NCBI GenBank assembly: GCA_928724745.1
Contig: CAKMXJ010000042.1
Coordinates: 124,001-188,000 of the forward strand
DNA: 64,000 bases
Reading direction: 5' to 3'
From: Anthracocystis setariae
Lineage: Eukaryota > Basidiomycota > Ustilaginomycetes > Ustilaginales > Ustilaginaceae
A program made the translations under genes and the position numbers. A model generated the notes under the pieces. The model was not told the origin of the DNA. It saw only the letters and a program-made list of their open reading frames with translations, and did no database searches. Positions 1 to 12,667 of this stretch are shown here, piece after piece (positions within the stretch are counted from its first letter, which is position 1; each line of letters starts with the position of its first letter).

Positions 1-2675
1 GTACAGCGGCTAGCTACTACCAACAGCCATTCTGGCCGGACTCGATCCCTGAGCAGCACGCACTCGCATACCACGATCAGACCAACAACGCCAACGCTTT
101 CGACCTTCACTACGGCTACGGTACTCAAGAAAACTCACTCGGTCTGAAACAAGATGCTGGTTTGCACGTGGGACTCAATGGCGAACTTGATCTTGGCGAC
201 AGCATGCATCAAAATGAAAAGCCGTTGGATTCGTCCGAAAGCATGGCTCTACTTGACAGTCTACCATTCCAAGCTGGTTCGAGTGCCGACAACGATTCGT
301 ACGAAGACAGTACCGATTCGGATCTTCCACCGGAGAAGAAGAAGCTGTCGGCGGCGTTTCGTCCTCGTGGTCGCAAGAAGCGCAACAAGTGTACGCCGGA
401 CCAACTGCGTAGTCTGGAAGCGTTTTTTGAGAAGAATCGCAACCCGACTGGTCGGATTCGATTGGAGCTTTCGCGCAAACTGCGAATGCCCGAACGCAGT
501 GTCCAAGTGTGGTTCCAGAACCGTCGCGCCAAGGTCAAGACGATCGAGCGTAGAGGCGATCCCGATCCCGAAGTGGCGCGCAAGAAGAGTTGCAGTCTCC
601 GACTGAATGACAAGGACGTTTACCGATCCACGGGCGTCGATGGTCGTTCTCGCGATGTTACCGATCCGACGCCTTCGGTCACGGCGATTCCCACCTCTGC
701 ACTGTGCATAGGCACGTGGCGACGCGTATCGCCACTCATCTGCTTTTTCTCGCGTCGGCTCCAATCCATGACCTGGTATCTCACCAGCGAATCGATCGGC
801 TTCAAACTCGAAGTGCCGTGGACGTCGATCCGCACCGCCTACTTTGACGGACCATTCAGCCCATCGATTGCAGAGAGAGCCGAGGGCGTTCGAGTGTCGC
901 TAGGCCATTTCGTCATCGACCTCCACCGTCCACCGACGTTCTTCATGGAGGTCTTCCGCTCTGCGCCTGTCCCGCTCAAGAATGGCACGTCGGAACAGCA
1001 TAAAGTCAGCTGGCGTCAGTGCGAGGACTTCACCGAAGACCACCAAGCGACCAACGTCAGCAGACACATCCTCAACGGTCCGTACGAAGAACTCCGCTCT
1101 GCAATCCAAGCGCTCGCAAGATGCAACACCGTCCTCCAACGTCTCATCGTCTTCCGCGATGCAGACCTGCGTGCGGCTCGGGCCATCTCCACCACCACCT
1201 CCACCGCCGCCGCCACGAACTCTGGTATGGGTGCGGACAACTTCGGATTGATGAATGGTATGGGGATTCGAGGTGCCGAGGGTGCGTTTGCATCGACGAT
1301 GGATACGGCGGCAGCGATGACGACGACCGCAGATGGGTATGCTGGGGTTGGCGGGGGGGTGATGCAGTTGCCGATGCCTATGCAGTCCGCTGCGGGGATG
1401 TCGAATTCATCGAGCTTGCACAAGTCTTCGGCCTGGCAGACGTTTCGCAACCCGCTTCGAACCGGTGAGGTCGGCTTAGGCGAATTCGACAGTCCCGCGT
1501 CGGTCTCGACCAACCTCTCGGAAGCCTCGCTGGACAGTAACCAACGTCATCACTTGAGCCCCTACGGAATGCCCTCGTCCATCGAAGCCAGTCCCCGCAG
1601 CGGATTGGGGAGTTCGGTTGATCTTGGCTCCCTGCGCATCGATGCGACGAATTTTGGCGTTGCGCAATCCAACCTACCTCTGCTCAACAGTCACGATGGA
1701 GGGTTTTATGCTGCTAGCCGTCAAGCGCCGGCAGCGTCGTCGTCGTTCGAAGCGTGGGATGGTCGCTTGGCGTATGGCCTCGACACGACGCAGCAGCAGC
1801 AGGTTGAGGCGCAGTACTCGTTTTCTGCACCGGGGATGGTTCAGAGTGGTCCGTCGTCTTGTCAAGCGATGCATGGCCACAGCGTTGATGCGAGTTTTGG
1901 TATCCACCCGATGCAGCCGACGATCGAGCGTGAGCGCAGTGAGTACCCCAACTACGCGCATAGCGGTAACGCTAACGATGGAGCACATGGTGGTGGTGGT
2001 GGTAGTGGTGGGATGGCGACTTCGACGGGCGAGGTGAACCGCATTTTGTATGACCAGCATGAGGCTATTGACGATAGCGGTGTGGGTGGCAATGAGACGC
2101 TTTCGCTCTCGCGACGCTTCTCCACACCGGTCGATGCTGCACGTCAGGGTGGTGAGGGCCGAACGAATGAGGTCGAGGTTGGTGGTAGTCGTCGGGAGGA
2201 AGTGGGGCGATTATCTGTAACGCACTTGGCTCCGTCGATGGAAGCTGCAACGACGCGTATGACCACCCTGGAAGAAGATGTGTTCTCAGGTACCACCCTG
2301 ACCTACCGTACTTCGTTTGGTAGTCGTTCCGAGCTCCACCCTCTCAGCGCCACGACCAACGCTGGACGTGATGATGACGAAGACTACGAGTCAAAACACG
2401 ACGATGACGACGATGATGATATCGGCCAGGGTCGTGCGCGCTCCAACACTTACCGTCCCACCACGCATGGTGCCAACTCGTGGCAAACTCCGGCGCATCA
2501 TTCGACTTGCACGGTCGAAACGAAACGGCCAGCCACTCCATCCCACGATCGAGGCGATCAAGTCAAGATCACCATCCACCCTGCTGAGTCTTGCGCCTCG
2601 CCCACGGGCTCCAGTAGGGGTGGAGGCGAAGGCGAGGCTCAATCGCACCATCAAAACGACCAGAGTGATGCTTGA
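1..2675 (+). CDS. Homeodomain transcription factor, 5' partial
   Basis: The reading frame is open from base 3 with no stop upstream, so the gene starts left of the window; about 890 residues are visible. A homeodomain is encoded at about 372-551, with the recognition-helix signature VWFQNRRAKVK. Downstream (about 690-1160) is a second ordered block containing FSRRLQSMTWYL, LGHFVIDLHRPPTFFMEVF and CEDFTEDHQA. I recall a similar companion region in other fungal homeodomain proteins, which is family knowledge from memory. The remaining C-terminal half is low complexity (Gly, Ser, a poly-Asp run near 2400). The product should be a nuclear sequence-specific DNA-binding regulator; targets cannot be read from the sequence. 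The homeodomain is typical rather than the atypical mating-type (bE/bW) kind. The stop TGA at 2673-2675 lies 121 bp from the convergent PSF1 stop. Confidence 0.9.
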   Translation, partial: TAASYYQQPFWPDSIPEQHALAYHDQTNNANAFDLHYGYGTQENSLGLKQDAGLHVGLNGELDLGDSMHQNEKPLDSSESMALLDSLPFQAGSSADNDSYEDSTDSDLPPEKKKLSAAFRPRGRKKRNKCTPDQLRSLEAFFEKNRNPTGRIRLELSRKLRMPERSVQVWFQNRRAKVKTIERRGDPDPEVARKKSCSLRLNDKDVYRSTGVDGRSRDVTDPTPSVTAIPTSALCIGTWRRVSPLICFFSRRLQSMTWYLTSESIGFKLEVPWTSIRTAYFDGPFSPSIAERAEGVRVSLGHFVIDLHRPPTFFMEVFRSAPVPLKNGTSEQHKVSWRQCEDFTEDHQATNVSRHILNGPYEELRSAIQALARCNTVLQRLIVFRDADLRAARAISTTTSTAAATNSGMGADNFGLMNGMGIRGAEGAFASTMDTAAAMTTTADGYAGVGGGVMQLPMPMQSAAGMSNSSSLHKSSAWQTFRNPLRTGEVGLGEFDSPASVSTNLSEASLDSNQRHHLSPYGMPSSIEASPRSGLGSSVDLGSLRIDATNFGVAQSNLPLLNSHDGGFYAASRQAPAASSSFEAWDGRLAYGLDTTQQQQVEAQYSFSAPGMVQSGPSSCQAMHGHSVDASFGIHPMQPTIERERSEYPNYAHSGNANDGAHGGGGGSGGMATSTGEVNRILYDQHEAIDDSGVGGNETLSLSRRFSTPVDAARQGGEGRTNEVEVGGSRREEVGRLSVTHLAPSMEAATTRMTTLEEDVFSGTTLTYRTSFGSRSELHPLSATTNAGRDDDEDYESKHDDDDDDDIGQGRARSNTYRPTTHGANSWQTPAHHSTCTVETKRPATPSHDRGDQVKITIHPAESCASPTGSSRGGGEGEAQSHHQNDQSDA

Positions 2676-2796
2676 TCGAGTCGCAACACTGGAGCTCCCT
2701 AATTAATGCTTTTAACGTTATCTAATTCATTATCCTTATCCCCCCCCCCCCTCCCCTCGGTCCCGTACCATATCTACAATTCTACCTTGTTCAATG

Positions 2797-3531
2797 TTAA
2801 TTATCATCGATGACACTAACCCACCCCCTACTGATAAGCCCTCTTACATCTGCCCTACTGATGGTCACTGTCTGGTCCTTCCTTAACGTGGTAGGCGCTG
2901 TCTGTGCACTACTCAACCAAACCTGCTCCAAATCGCGATTCACCTTGACCGTCACAAGCAATTGGGTGGGTAATTTTTCGTACACCTGACCATCTGCGAT
3001 ATCGAGTTTCAACGAGGGGGAGAGGTTGAGCCAATCGACTTTGGTCGAGTGGATGGTGTCGATGTAGCGTTTGAGGTAGTCGTGTTCGTTTGGGGAGAGC
3101 GATGTGGTGAGGTGTGGATGTTTAGCGATGAGGATTGGGAGGGAGAAGGAATGTTGGGCTGAGTGGGTGGTGAGTAGATCGAGACGGACGTTGTGGTAGA
3201 TGAGTAGGGCTCGTTTGTTGTATTGTACGATGAGATGAAGCATGAGGAGTTGTGATTGGAGTCCGGAGATCTCGGTGGGGGCGAGGTAGGCGGATTGCGA
3301 TTCGAGCGTCGATAATAGCGTACGCAGATGTGTATGAAGTTGCTTCGTTTCCAGGATCAAAGAGCGTATCAACTCGTCACTGGTAATGGGTTGATGCGGA
3401 GACAAGGTCAGTAGGGCGAGAAGAAGGTCTTGGATGATAGAGCGAGAAACTCACTTGTAAGGCTTGAGACTGTCCAGATTCAAACACGCCTTGGCTTCTG
3501 TCACCAGCTTGAGCGCTTGATCTCCAAACAT
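2797..3531 (-). CDS. PSF1: GINS complex subunit Psf1 (two exons)
   Basis: GINS subunit of the CMG helicase, needed for replication initiation and fork progression. Exon 1 is 3455-3531 and encodes MFGDQALKLV..., the family N-terminus. Exon 2 is 2797-3379. The 75-bp intron (3380-3454) has a GTGAGT donor, a CTGAC branch site and a CAG acceptor. Splicing creates the junction KPYNDELIRSL, which aligns with the PAFNEDGLRQVL segment of human PSF1 as I recall it. The joined CDS is 660 nt (219 aa), close to the usual family length. The C-terminal segment has the B-domain pattern (a polar loop, then basic/hydrophobic residues ending RGWVSVIDDN). A gene model lacking the intron would lose the diagnostic N-terminus, so the splice is well supported. 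Confidence 0.92.
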
Positions 3532-4201
3532 CCTCCACCGTCGTGCCAAGATCGAATATGTATGTGTGTGTGTGGGTGAGGCGAGATGGTGGTTAACAAG
3601 TCGAAAAAGTCTCGCACAAAAGGTGTGAAATTCGTGTTGGCCGTCCCCGCTTTCTCTTTGGCGGCAAAGCAACACTTTTCTTGACGCGCATTATTTCAAT
3701 CCCTGTCGCGCTTGCAGCTCGCGTAAATTTTAATCAAGCCGCAACCCTCCTCCACCTTGACCCTAGAACCCTCAACCTCTCTCACATTTACACTGACACG
3801 GCAAATCAACAAACGATACAAGTCCAATCAGCATCGAGCTAAACTATGAAATTGTGATTGCAGTACGAGAGCAGATTGCATCCGAGACTAGGGACAAGGC
3901 AAGAGGCAGGGAGCAAGAGAGCTGAGGATCGTTGATCAAAAGTGTTCAGCGGTATGAAAGAAGAGGATGCCAAGCAAGCACAAGTGGAAAGGCCTGTTCA
4001 GAGCAGTCCGGCCGCTAGCTTGACGTGCGTGTTCTTGCATTCGGTTCATGTGTAAATGTCAAAACATGTAGATGGGAAAGGCCAAGGTAAGGGAAGGAAA
4101 AGGATCATGCCAAGGCCAACGTCACGACAATGTGTTGCGGGTCCATGATCGAGTCGAGATGGGCATGGAAAGGATAGCAAAGGCAAGGAAAGGAACCCGG
4201 T
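3532..4201. other. Intergenic: PSF1 upstream region and PEP4 3' flank
   Basis: About 670 bp between the PSF1 start and the stop of the protease gene, both on the minus strand. It contains a short TG-rich tract near 3556-3576 and no convincing coding frame. It should hold the PSF1 promoter and the protease 3' UTR and terminator. No clear TATA element was identified. Confidence 0.5.
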
Positions 4202-6829
<2,628 letters not shown>

Positions 6830-9800
6830 ATGAGATCTCCGCACAAGCCGCATGGCCATGCTCGAAGGCCCAACAAGCTTTACCACGACTTGGATCTTCC
6901 TCAAGCTGATCCCGAGCAGGTCTTTGACATTCACTCCGTCTCGGAGGACAGCAGCAGCGAGAGCATCGCAACGCATAACGAGTCTTTTTCGTCCTCTTCC
7001 AACATGCCATCACGAACCAAACCTGCTGCCAATCCTCCTCCATCCTCCTCCTCTTCCAAGCCAAAATCGCGGTCACAACCACGCAAGTCATCCCCTCAGG
7101 ATGTCATCGAAATCTCGACCGACGCATCTGTGGGGCAGCCGGACGACCCTCACGATGGCATGGATCTGTCCGACTTTGAGGATGTCGATGTCAACGATCT
7201 AGCGCAAGCCGGGAGCACGCGCGAGGCAAGTCAAGATCTCGACATGGAGGATGTTGAGCTCGACCCGGATCACACGGCCCAGGATCAAGAGCTACACGAC
7301 ATGTACGCAGCCGCCTATCGCCAGGTCCAAGCCAAGTACGGAGATGGCACGGCCGAAGCAGATGAACATGATGACGACGATGTCTTGGAGCAAGCTGATG
7401 GCGACACAGCAACAAACAAGTCAATACCCATCTTCAAGGATGGCAAGGGACAGCATCGTGGCGTCGAGATCTCCGTAGGCAGCCGCTCGACCAAGCAAGC
7501 CGACGTCAAGCCCAAATCTAACAACTTTCTCACCCCACGCGATCGTCAGAATCGCATCACCGCACACAAGCTCCTCGTGCTTTCCATGCTGGCGCATACC
7601 AAAGTGCGCAACAAGTGGTGCAACGACGCTGCCCTTCGCGAGACGCTGGCAGACTCCGTCCCAGATTACCTCATCACCAAGCTGCGATCCATTCATCCAA
7701 AGAAGGTCACCGAGCAGCGCGAGAGGATACGCATGTTTGAGAGCTTCCTTTCCGAATTGGTGCGCTGGTGGTCTTCACGCTTCCGACTCGATCCTGCCAT
7801 GGTCGCCAACTCGGCTCTCCGCCAACCTGACCACGACATTGCCACCGGCGTCATTCCCAGTGCCGGCAGGCGCATAGATGGCTGGATCGTCGAAACAGCT
7901 ACAGAGCGAGAGCAACGCCATCGACGAGAACGAAGAGAGCAACAACGGTACAAAGATGCTAAAGATGCCGCCGAATCCAATGCGAAGGGCCAAAGCACAA
8001 GCAGGAGCAAGGGCAAGGGAAAGGCGAAAGCTATCGACACCTCCTTCTCCTCCTCCTCGTCCTCCGCCGCCGCCGCAAGTTCGCTCAAGCCACCAGACAA
8101 GGCCATGGAGATTACCATCTTTGCACCAGGCTCTGCTATCCGCCCCATCTATCTGCGTCTGCTTCCAGCAGCAGAGCAGATCACCTCGCCTGCTGGCTTG
8201 ATCCAGCGCGCTACGGAGCGTTCGGGTTCCAGAGAGACGAGTGTCCAGCTCTTCTGCGCTCTCTGTCGCTCCCTCGGCATCCCAGCTCGTCTCGTCATCA
8301 GCCCTCAGCCGCTAGCTTGGAGCGTAGGCGCTAGCAAGCTTGCCAACACCGCTCAACCAGGTAGTCAGGCAGAGAACAAGCCCAATCAGCTCCGAGCCCG
8401 AGCCCGAGGATCTAGCTCGCGCCAATTCACATCCAAACCAATCAACGAATTCACCTCGGACGAAGACGCAGATCTCAGCACCTCAGCAACTTCGTCGACG
8501 TCGCATCGTCAGCGTCCGCAAAAGCCGATCAGCGTAAGCAGCCTGTCATCCGCCGACGAAGCAAGCACCAGCAAGGTCAGCGAGCCCAAGCGCAGTCCAG
8601 CTTCCCGAGGTCGACTCGCCAAACACGACACCGATCTCACCAAGAAGGCTCTCCTTGGATCGGCCAAGAGTGGTGCAAGCGTATGTCGAGACAGAGCGTC
8701 GCGGCAGGGCGGTCGTGAGCGGCCAATCTCAGTGGACGATACGCAGTCTGATGCATCTTCTGCTCGGCCTGATCCCAGAAAGGAAAAGGAGGCATCCGAG
8801 TCAACCGTGACCGCTCGCACCAAAGGCAAAGCTAAGCAGACAGATCCTGTAGATCTCAATCTACCCTCAGAGAGTGATGACGAAGACTACCGCCCTGAAA
8901 AGTGGAAGAACCTCAAGGCACCTCTCAAGGTCGACCACAAGGTCAAATTGAGAGCATTTCGTCCTAAGCAGCTCAAGGATTCCGAGATCGCTGGCGATGA
9001 TACCACTGCCGACCCCGTAGATCTCCAAGCTGCGCCGACCATGTGGGTCGAGGTCTTTTCCAAGCCATATCAAAGGTGGATCACTGTGGATCCCGTGCGC
9101 TCCCTAGTTCGACCGTCCGGTAACCGCCACATGGAGCCGCCCAGCTTTGATCGTCAGAACAAGCTCATCTACGTCGTCGCCTTTGAGGAGGATGGTTATG
9201 CTCGCGATGTCACAGCGCGTTACACCAAGACGCTCAACTCGCGTGTATCTCGTCTGCGTCCGCCGACGCGTGCCAAAGGCGAAGAAGATTGGTGGAGCAA
9301 GGTCGTTCGTGCCTTCCATCGACCGCAAAAGCTGGATCGGGACGCCATGGAGGATGCAGAGTTGCACGACAACAGCTCGCGCGAGCCCATGCCATCGTCC
9401 ATGGCTGGGTTCAAGGACCATCCCATCTACTTTCTCGAAAAGTTTCTCAAGCGGGACGAGGTCGTTTTCCCGCGACGCCAGATTGCCACCTTTCAAGGTA
9501 CGCCCGTCTTCTCCAAATCCGATGTGCAGACACTGCGTTCCTCACGTCAGTGGTACAACGAAGGTCGAGTGGTGAAGGAGGGTGAAGTGGCACTCAAGTT
9601 TGTCAAGGCTCGCGGGTACACGCTCGCCAACAAGCGAGCCGAGGAACAGGCGCGTCTCGAAGGCCGCGAAACAGCGCAAGAAGGTCTCTATGCCGAGTTT
9701 CAAACCCAACTCTACGTCCCACCTCCTGTCGGAGAGGATGGTGTGATCCCTACCAACGGCTTTGGCAACATCGACCTGTTTGTGCCGTCGATGCTTCCGG

Positions 9801-10783
9801 CGAATGCCACGCATCTCCCTTACTCGGGAATTGCCAAGACGGCAAAGAAGCTCGGCGTGCCATTTGCGGAGGCGATCACTGGGTTTGAGTTTCGCAAGCA
9901 GCGCGGGATGCCCAAGATCACGGGTATTGTGGTGGCCAAAGCGAATGCCGAGCTGGTGGAAGAAGCGTTTTGGCAGCAGGAGCATGAGGATGCGTTGAAG
10001 CAGCAGACCAAGAGGATGGAACGCGCCATGAAGAATTGGAGAAGGCTCATCAATGCTGTCAAGATCGTCAAGCGCGTCAAGGAGCAGTACGGGGACAAGA
10101 TGCAGAAAGTGGAGCCGAAGGAGAAGGGGAAGGCCGGGAAGGGAAGGGGTACAGAGGAGATGGAGGTGGAGGCGAGAGAGGGTGAGCGTGAGGGTGAGAC
10201 GAGCCGATTCTTCAAGCCAAAAGAAGAGGAGGAAGAAAAACGACAAGGAGAAGAGCCAGATTCAGCGGCGGTCGAGGTGGTTGTTGAGTATGCGCCCGAA
10301 GCGGAAGAGGAGGAAGCCGAGGTCGAGTACAGGGATGGGGATGGGGATGTGGCGATGCAAGACTCGCGCGTATCCTCTACGCCGGTGAAGCGAAAGATCA
10401 TCTCGCTGGCTCAGCTCGCCTGCACATCGACGCGCGCCTCTGGTCATGACGGTGGTGACGATGACGACGACGACGACGATGATGATGATGATGATGATGA
10501 AGAGCAGCAAGAGAATGCCAGGTCGACGCGAGCCAAGCGTCAACGTCGGGTGAAGGTGGTGGCGCCACAGTCGAAAGTTCAGACTCGTAACACCCGAGCT
10601 ACACGCAGAACAAGTACGCGCAACCGAAGTGGTGTATTCACCTACACCGAGCCGTCCACAGATACCGATGAGGAGATGGTGGATAAGAAGAACAAGGAGG
10701 AGGAGGAGGAGGAGGAGGAGGAGGAGCAGTCAACCACTCGTCGTCGAAGGATCACAGTCAGGTTAGGATCACGTTTGAGTTAA
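6830..10783 (+). CDS. RAD4: DNA damage recognition protein Rad4/XPC
   Basis: Nucleotide-excision-repair lesion sensor, 1317 aa, acting in the nucleus with Rad23. The N-terminal ~220 residues are Ser-rich and acidic. A split transglutaminase-like domain follows (about 240-500, including SVQLFCALCRSLGIPARLV, resuming about 730-850 at MWVEVFSKPYQRWITVDPV). Next come the three beta-hairpin domains: BHD1 from KDHPIYFLEKFLKRDE (about 862), BHD2 through SRQWYNEGRVVKEGE, and BHD3 from NGFGNIDLFVPSMLP (about 976-1050). The insert inside the transglutaminase fold (about 505-700) and the C-terminus are low complexity, with a poly-Asp run at about 10455-10500 and a poly-Glu run at about 10696-10727. The protein is longer than yeast Rad4 (754 aa) because of these inserts. 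No intron is needed. It is convergent with TRA1, 98 bp apart. Confidence 0.95.
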   Translation: MRSPHKPHGHARRPNKLYHDLDLPQADPEQVFDIHSVSEDSSSESIATHNESFSSSSNMPSRTKPAANPPPSSSSSKPKSRSQPRKSSPQDVIEISTDASVGQPDDPHDGMDLSDFEDVDVNDLAQAGSTREASQDLDMEDVELDPDHTAQDQELHDMYAAAYRQVQAKYGDGTAEADEHDDDDVLEQADGDTATNKSIPIFKDGKGQHRGVEISVGSRSTKQADVKPKSNNFLTPRDRQNRITAHKLLVLSMLAHTKVRNKWCNDAALRETLADSVPDYLITKLRSIHPKKVTEQRERIRMFESFLSELVRWWSSRFRLDPAMVANSALRQPDHDIATGVIPSAGRRIDGWIVETATEREQRHRRERREQQRYKDAKDAAESNAKGQSTSRSKGKGKAKAIDTSFSSSSSSAAAASSLKPPDKAMEITIFAPGSAIRPIYLRLLPAAEQITSPAGLIQRATERSGSRETSVQLFCALCRSLGIPARLVISPQPLAWSVGASKLANTAQPGSQAENKPNQLRARARGSSSRQFTSKPINEFTSDEDADLSTSATSSTSHRQRPQKPISVSSLSSADEASTSKVSEPKRSPASRGRLAKHDTDLTKKALLGSAKSGASVCRDRASRQGGRERPISVDDTQSDASSARPDPRKEKEASESTVTARTKGKAKQTDPVDLNLPSESDDEDYRPEKWKNLKAPLKVDHKVKLRAFRPKQLKDSEIAGDDTTADPVDLQAAPTMWVEVFSKPYQRWITVDPVRSLVRPSGNRHMEPPSFDRQNKLIYVVAFEEDGYARDVTARYTKTLNSRVSRLRPPTRAKGEEDWWSKVVRAFHRPQKLDRDAMEDAELHDNSSREPMPSSMAGFKDHPIYFLEKFLKRDEVVFPRRQIATFQGTPVFSKSDVQTLRSSRQWYNEGRVVKEGEVALKFVKARGYTLANKRAEEQARLEGRETAQEGLYAEFQTQLYVPPPVGEDGVIPTNGFGNIDLFVPSMLPANATHLPYSGIAKTAKKLGVPFAEAITGFEFRKQRGMPKITGIVVAKANAELVEEAFWQQEHEDALKQQTKRMERAMKNWRRLINAVKIVKRVKEQYGDKMQKVEPKEKGKAGKGRGTEEMEVEAREGEREGETSRFFKPKEEEEEKRQGEEPDSAAVEVVVEYAPEAEEEEAEVEYRDGDGDVAMQDSRVSSTPVKRKIISLAQLACTSTRASGHDGGDDDDDDDDDDDDDDEEQQENARSTRAKRQRRVKVVAPQSKVQTRNTRATRRTSTRNRSGVFTYTEPSTDTDEEMVDKKNKEEEEEEEEEEQSTTRRRRITVRLGSRLS

Positions 10784-10881
10784 AGGTGTCTTTTTTTGTA
10801 AACACGTTTTCTTCGAAAGGGGAAAAAATTTTGGCATTCGTCCATCATTGCGTTCTCTCTACAAAAGGTGTCAAGGTTGTC

Positions 10882-12634
10882 TTAGAGCCAGGGACTCCAA
10901 GTGGGATCTTGGAGGGCGAGTTTGCTGGGGTTGCTGGCGGAGTTGATGAGGTCTAGGACGACTGAGCTGACGGGCGTTGTTGTTGTTGTTGTTGTGGTGG
11001 TGGTGGTGGTGGGGGATGTAGAAGTAGTAGTTTGTGAAGCTGAGGGGGTGGGGGTGCGGGGTAGGAGTTTGTTGTCTAGGTTGTGTTTTGAAGCGATGAG
11101 TTTGGCGCGTTTGACGATTTCGAGCAAGTTGGACCAAACGACTTCCTTTGGTGCCTCGGTCAACATTGTCGAAGCCGAAGTCGAGGTGGAGGAGGCGGTT
11201 TGTTGGCGTTGAATGCCTTGTAACCACAAGTTGATTTCGTCACGAATGAAGATTCCAAGGTATTCCTCTAGGTTTCGTTCGGGTTCGGTCAAAGTTCGAC
11301 CTAGTGCCATTAGGGAAGAGGTGAGGACGCCTTCGATGCCGATGGGACCGATAAAGTTTTGTAGGTTGGGAGAGAGACGGAATGGGGTAGGATCGGTGGA
11401 TTTGAATTGGGGAGCGGTTGGGTTGAAGGTGGGAACGACGTCCGACATTGCGACTTGACCCGAAGTGCGCGAGATGTGGATCCGATTGGGAAGTCGGTTG
11501 CTAACAAACAGACAATACGTAACAAACGACGCCGCCGCCGTCTGAAGCGTAAACTGCTTTCGCAACATATACAAATCCGACGACGAAACCATCGACCTAG
11601 TCAAATACCGCGACAAGACAGTATCCGGAACAAACTTGGTCGATATCTCCTCCATCAAATCCATCCTCAAATTGGTAAAGTCCACATTCCCCCTACCCCC
11701 ACCTCCCCCCTCCCAAGTACTGCGCATCTTCTCCACCCACGCAATCACAGGATCATCCTTCCCCACCCCAATCTCCTCACAATGCCTCTCGTAAATATCC
11801 TGCAAACTCACAAACCCACCATCATGATCAATCAACCTAACCTGCGGCGCCAACGGCAACGCCAACGCCACATGAAATGCCAACCCCCTCTTCCTCGTCT
11901 CCTTCCTCCTCTCCAAAATCCGATTGAAAAACCTCAACAACTGAAACATCCTCTCCTCCCTACGACAATACCGTCCACTCGGCAACTGCACAGCAAAACT
12001 ATGCATCGTCCCCTTATTGCTCAAAATCGTCAATCGTCGAGTACACATACCCGAACTCCGAACCATCTCGAAAACCGGCATGAACCTAGCGATCTTGACA
12101 AAGTCCGAATTGTTATCCTCCAACTTAAGATATTGCCCTGGCACCTCAACCTCGTCAAACTTCTGATGCTGAAACTCCACCAGATAGTGCGAGCAATGCT
12201 CCAAATGCTGCTTCGACGGCCTTCGATCCAGACTCGTCTCGTATCGATCGCGCCATCGCTGCAACTTGCTAACATAGTCCCGCAGCGTCGGCTTCGACTT
12301 GACAAAGTCTTCCTCGAACGACGTCTTGAGCGGGCCCGGCGGCAAGTTGTCGGCAAATCGGATCACGTTGGCTTGCGACGACGCCGGCAGCACGCCCGAA
12401 TCCGTCGGAGACACCGCGCGCTGGATATACTGCTGCAGCGCATCGTTCAGCAACGCATTCGTCAGCCGGTAGATGTCTTCCTCGTTCGTAGGCTTGAATC
12501 GCTGCTGGATCTGCTCGGCAATGTTTTCCATCGTCAGCGTCAGCAGCGGGAACGCCGTTTTGAGGATGTTGAGGATCTCATCCACATACTCCCAAGGTTG
12601 ACGTGGCACATTGGCAGCCGCAGCCGCAGCCGCC

Positions 12635-12667
<33 letters not shown>

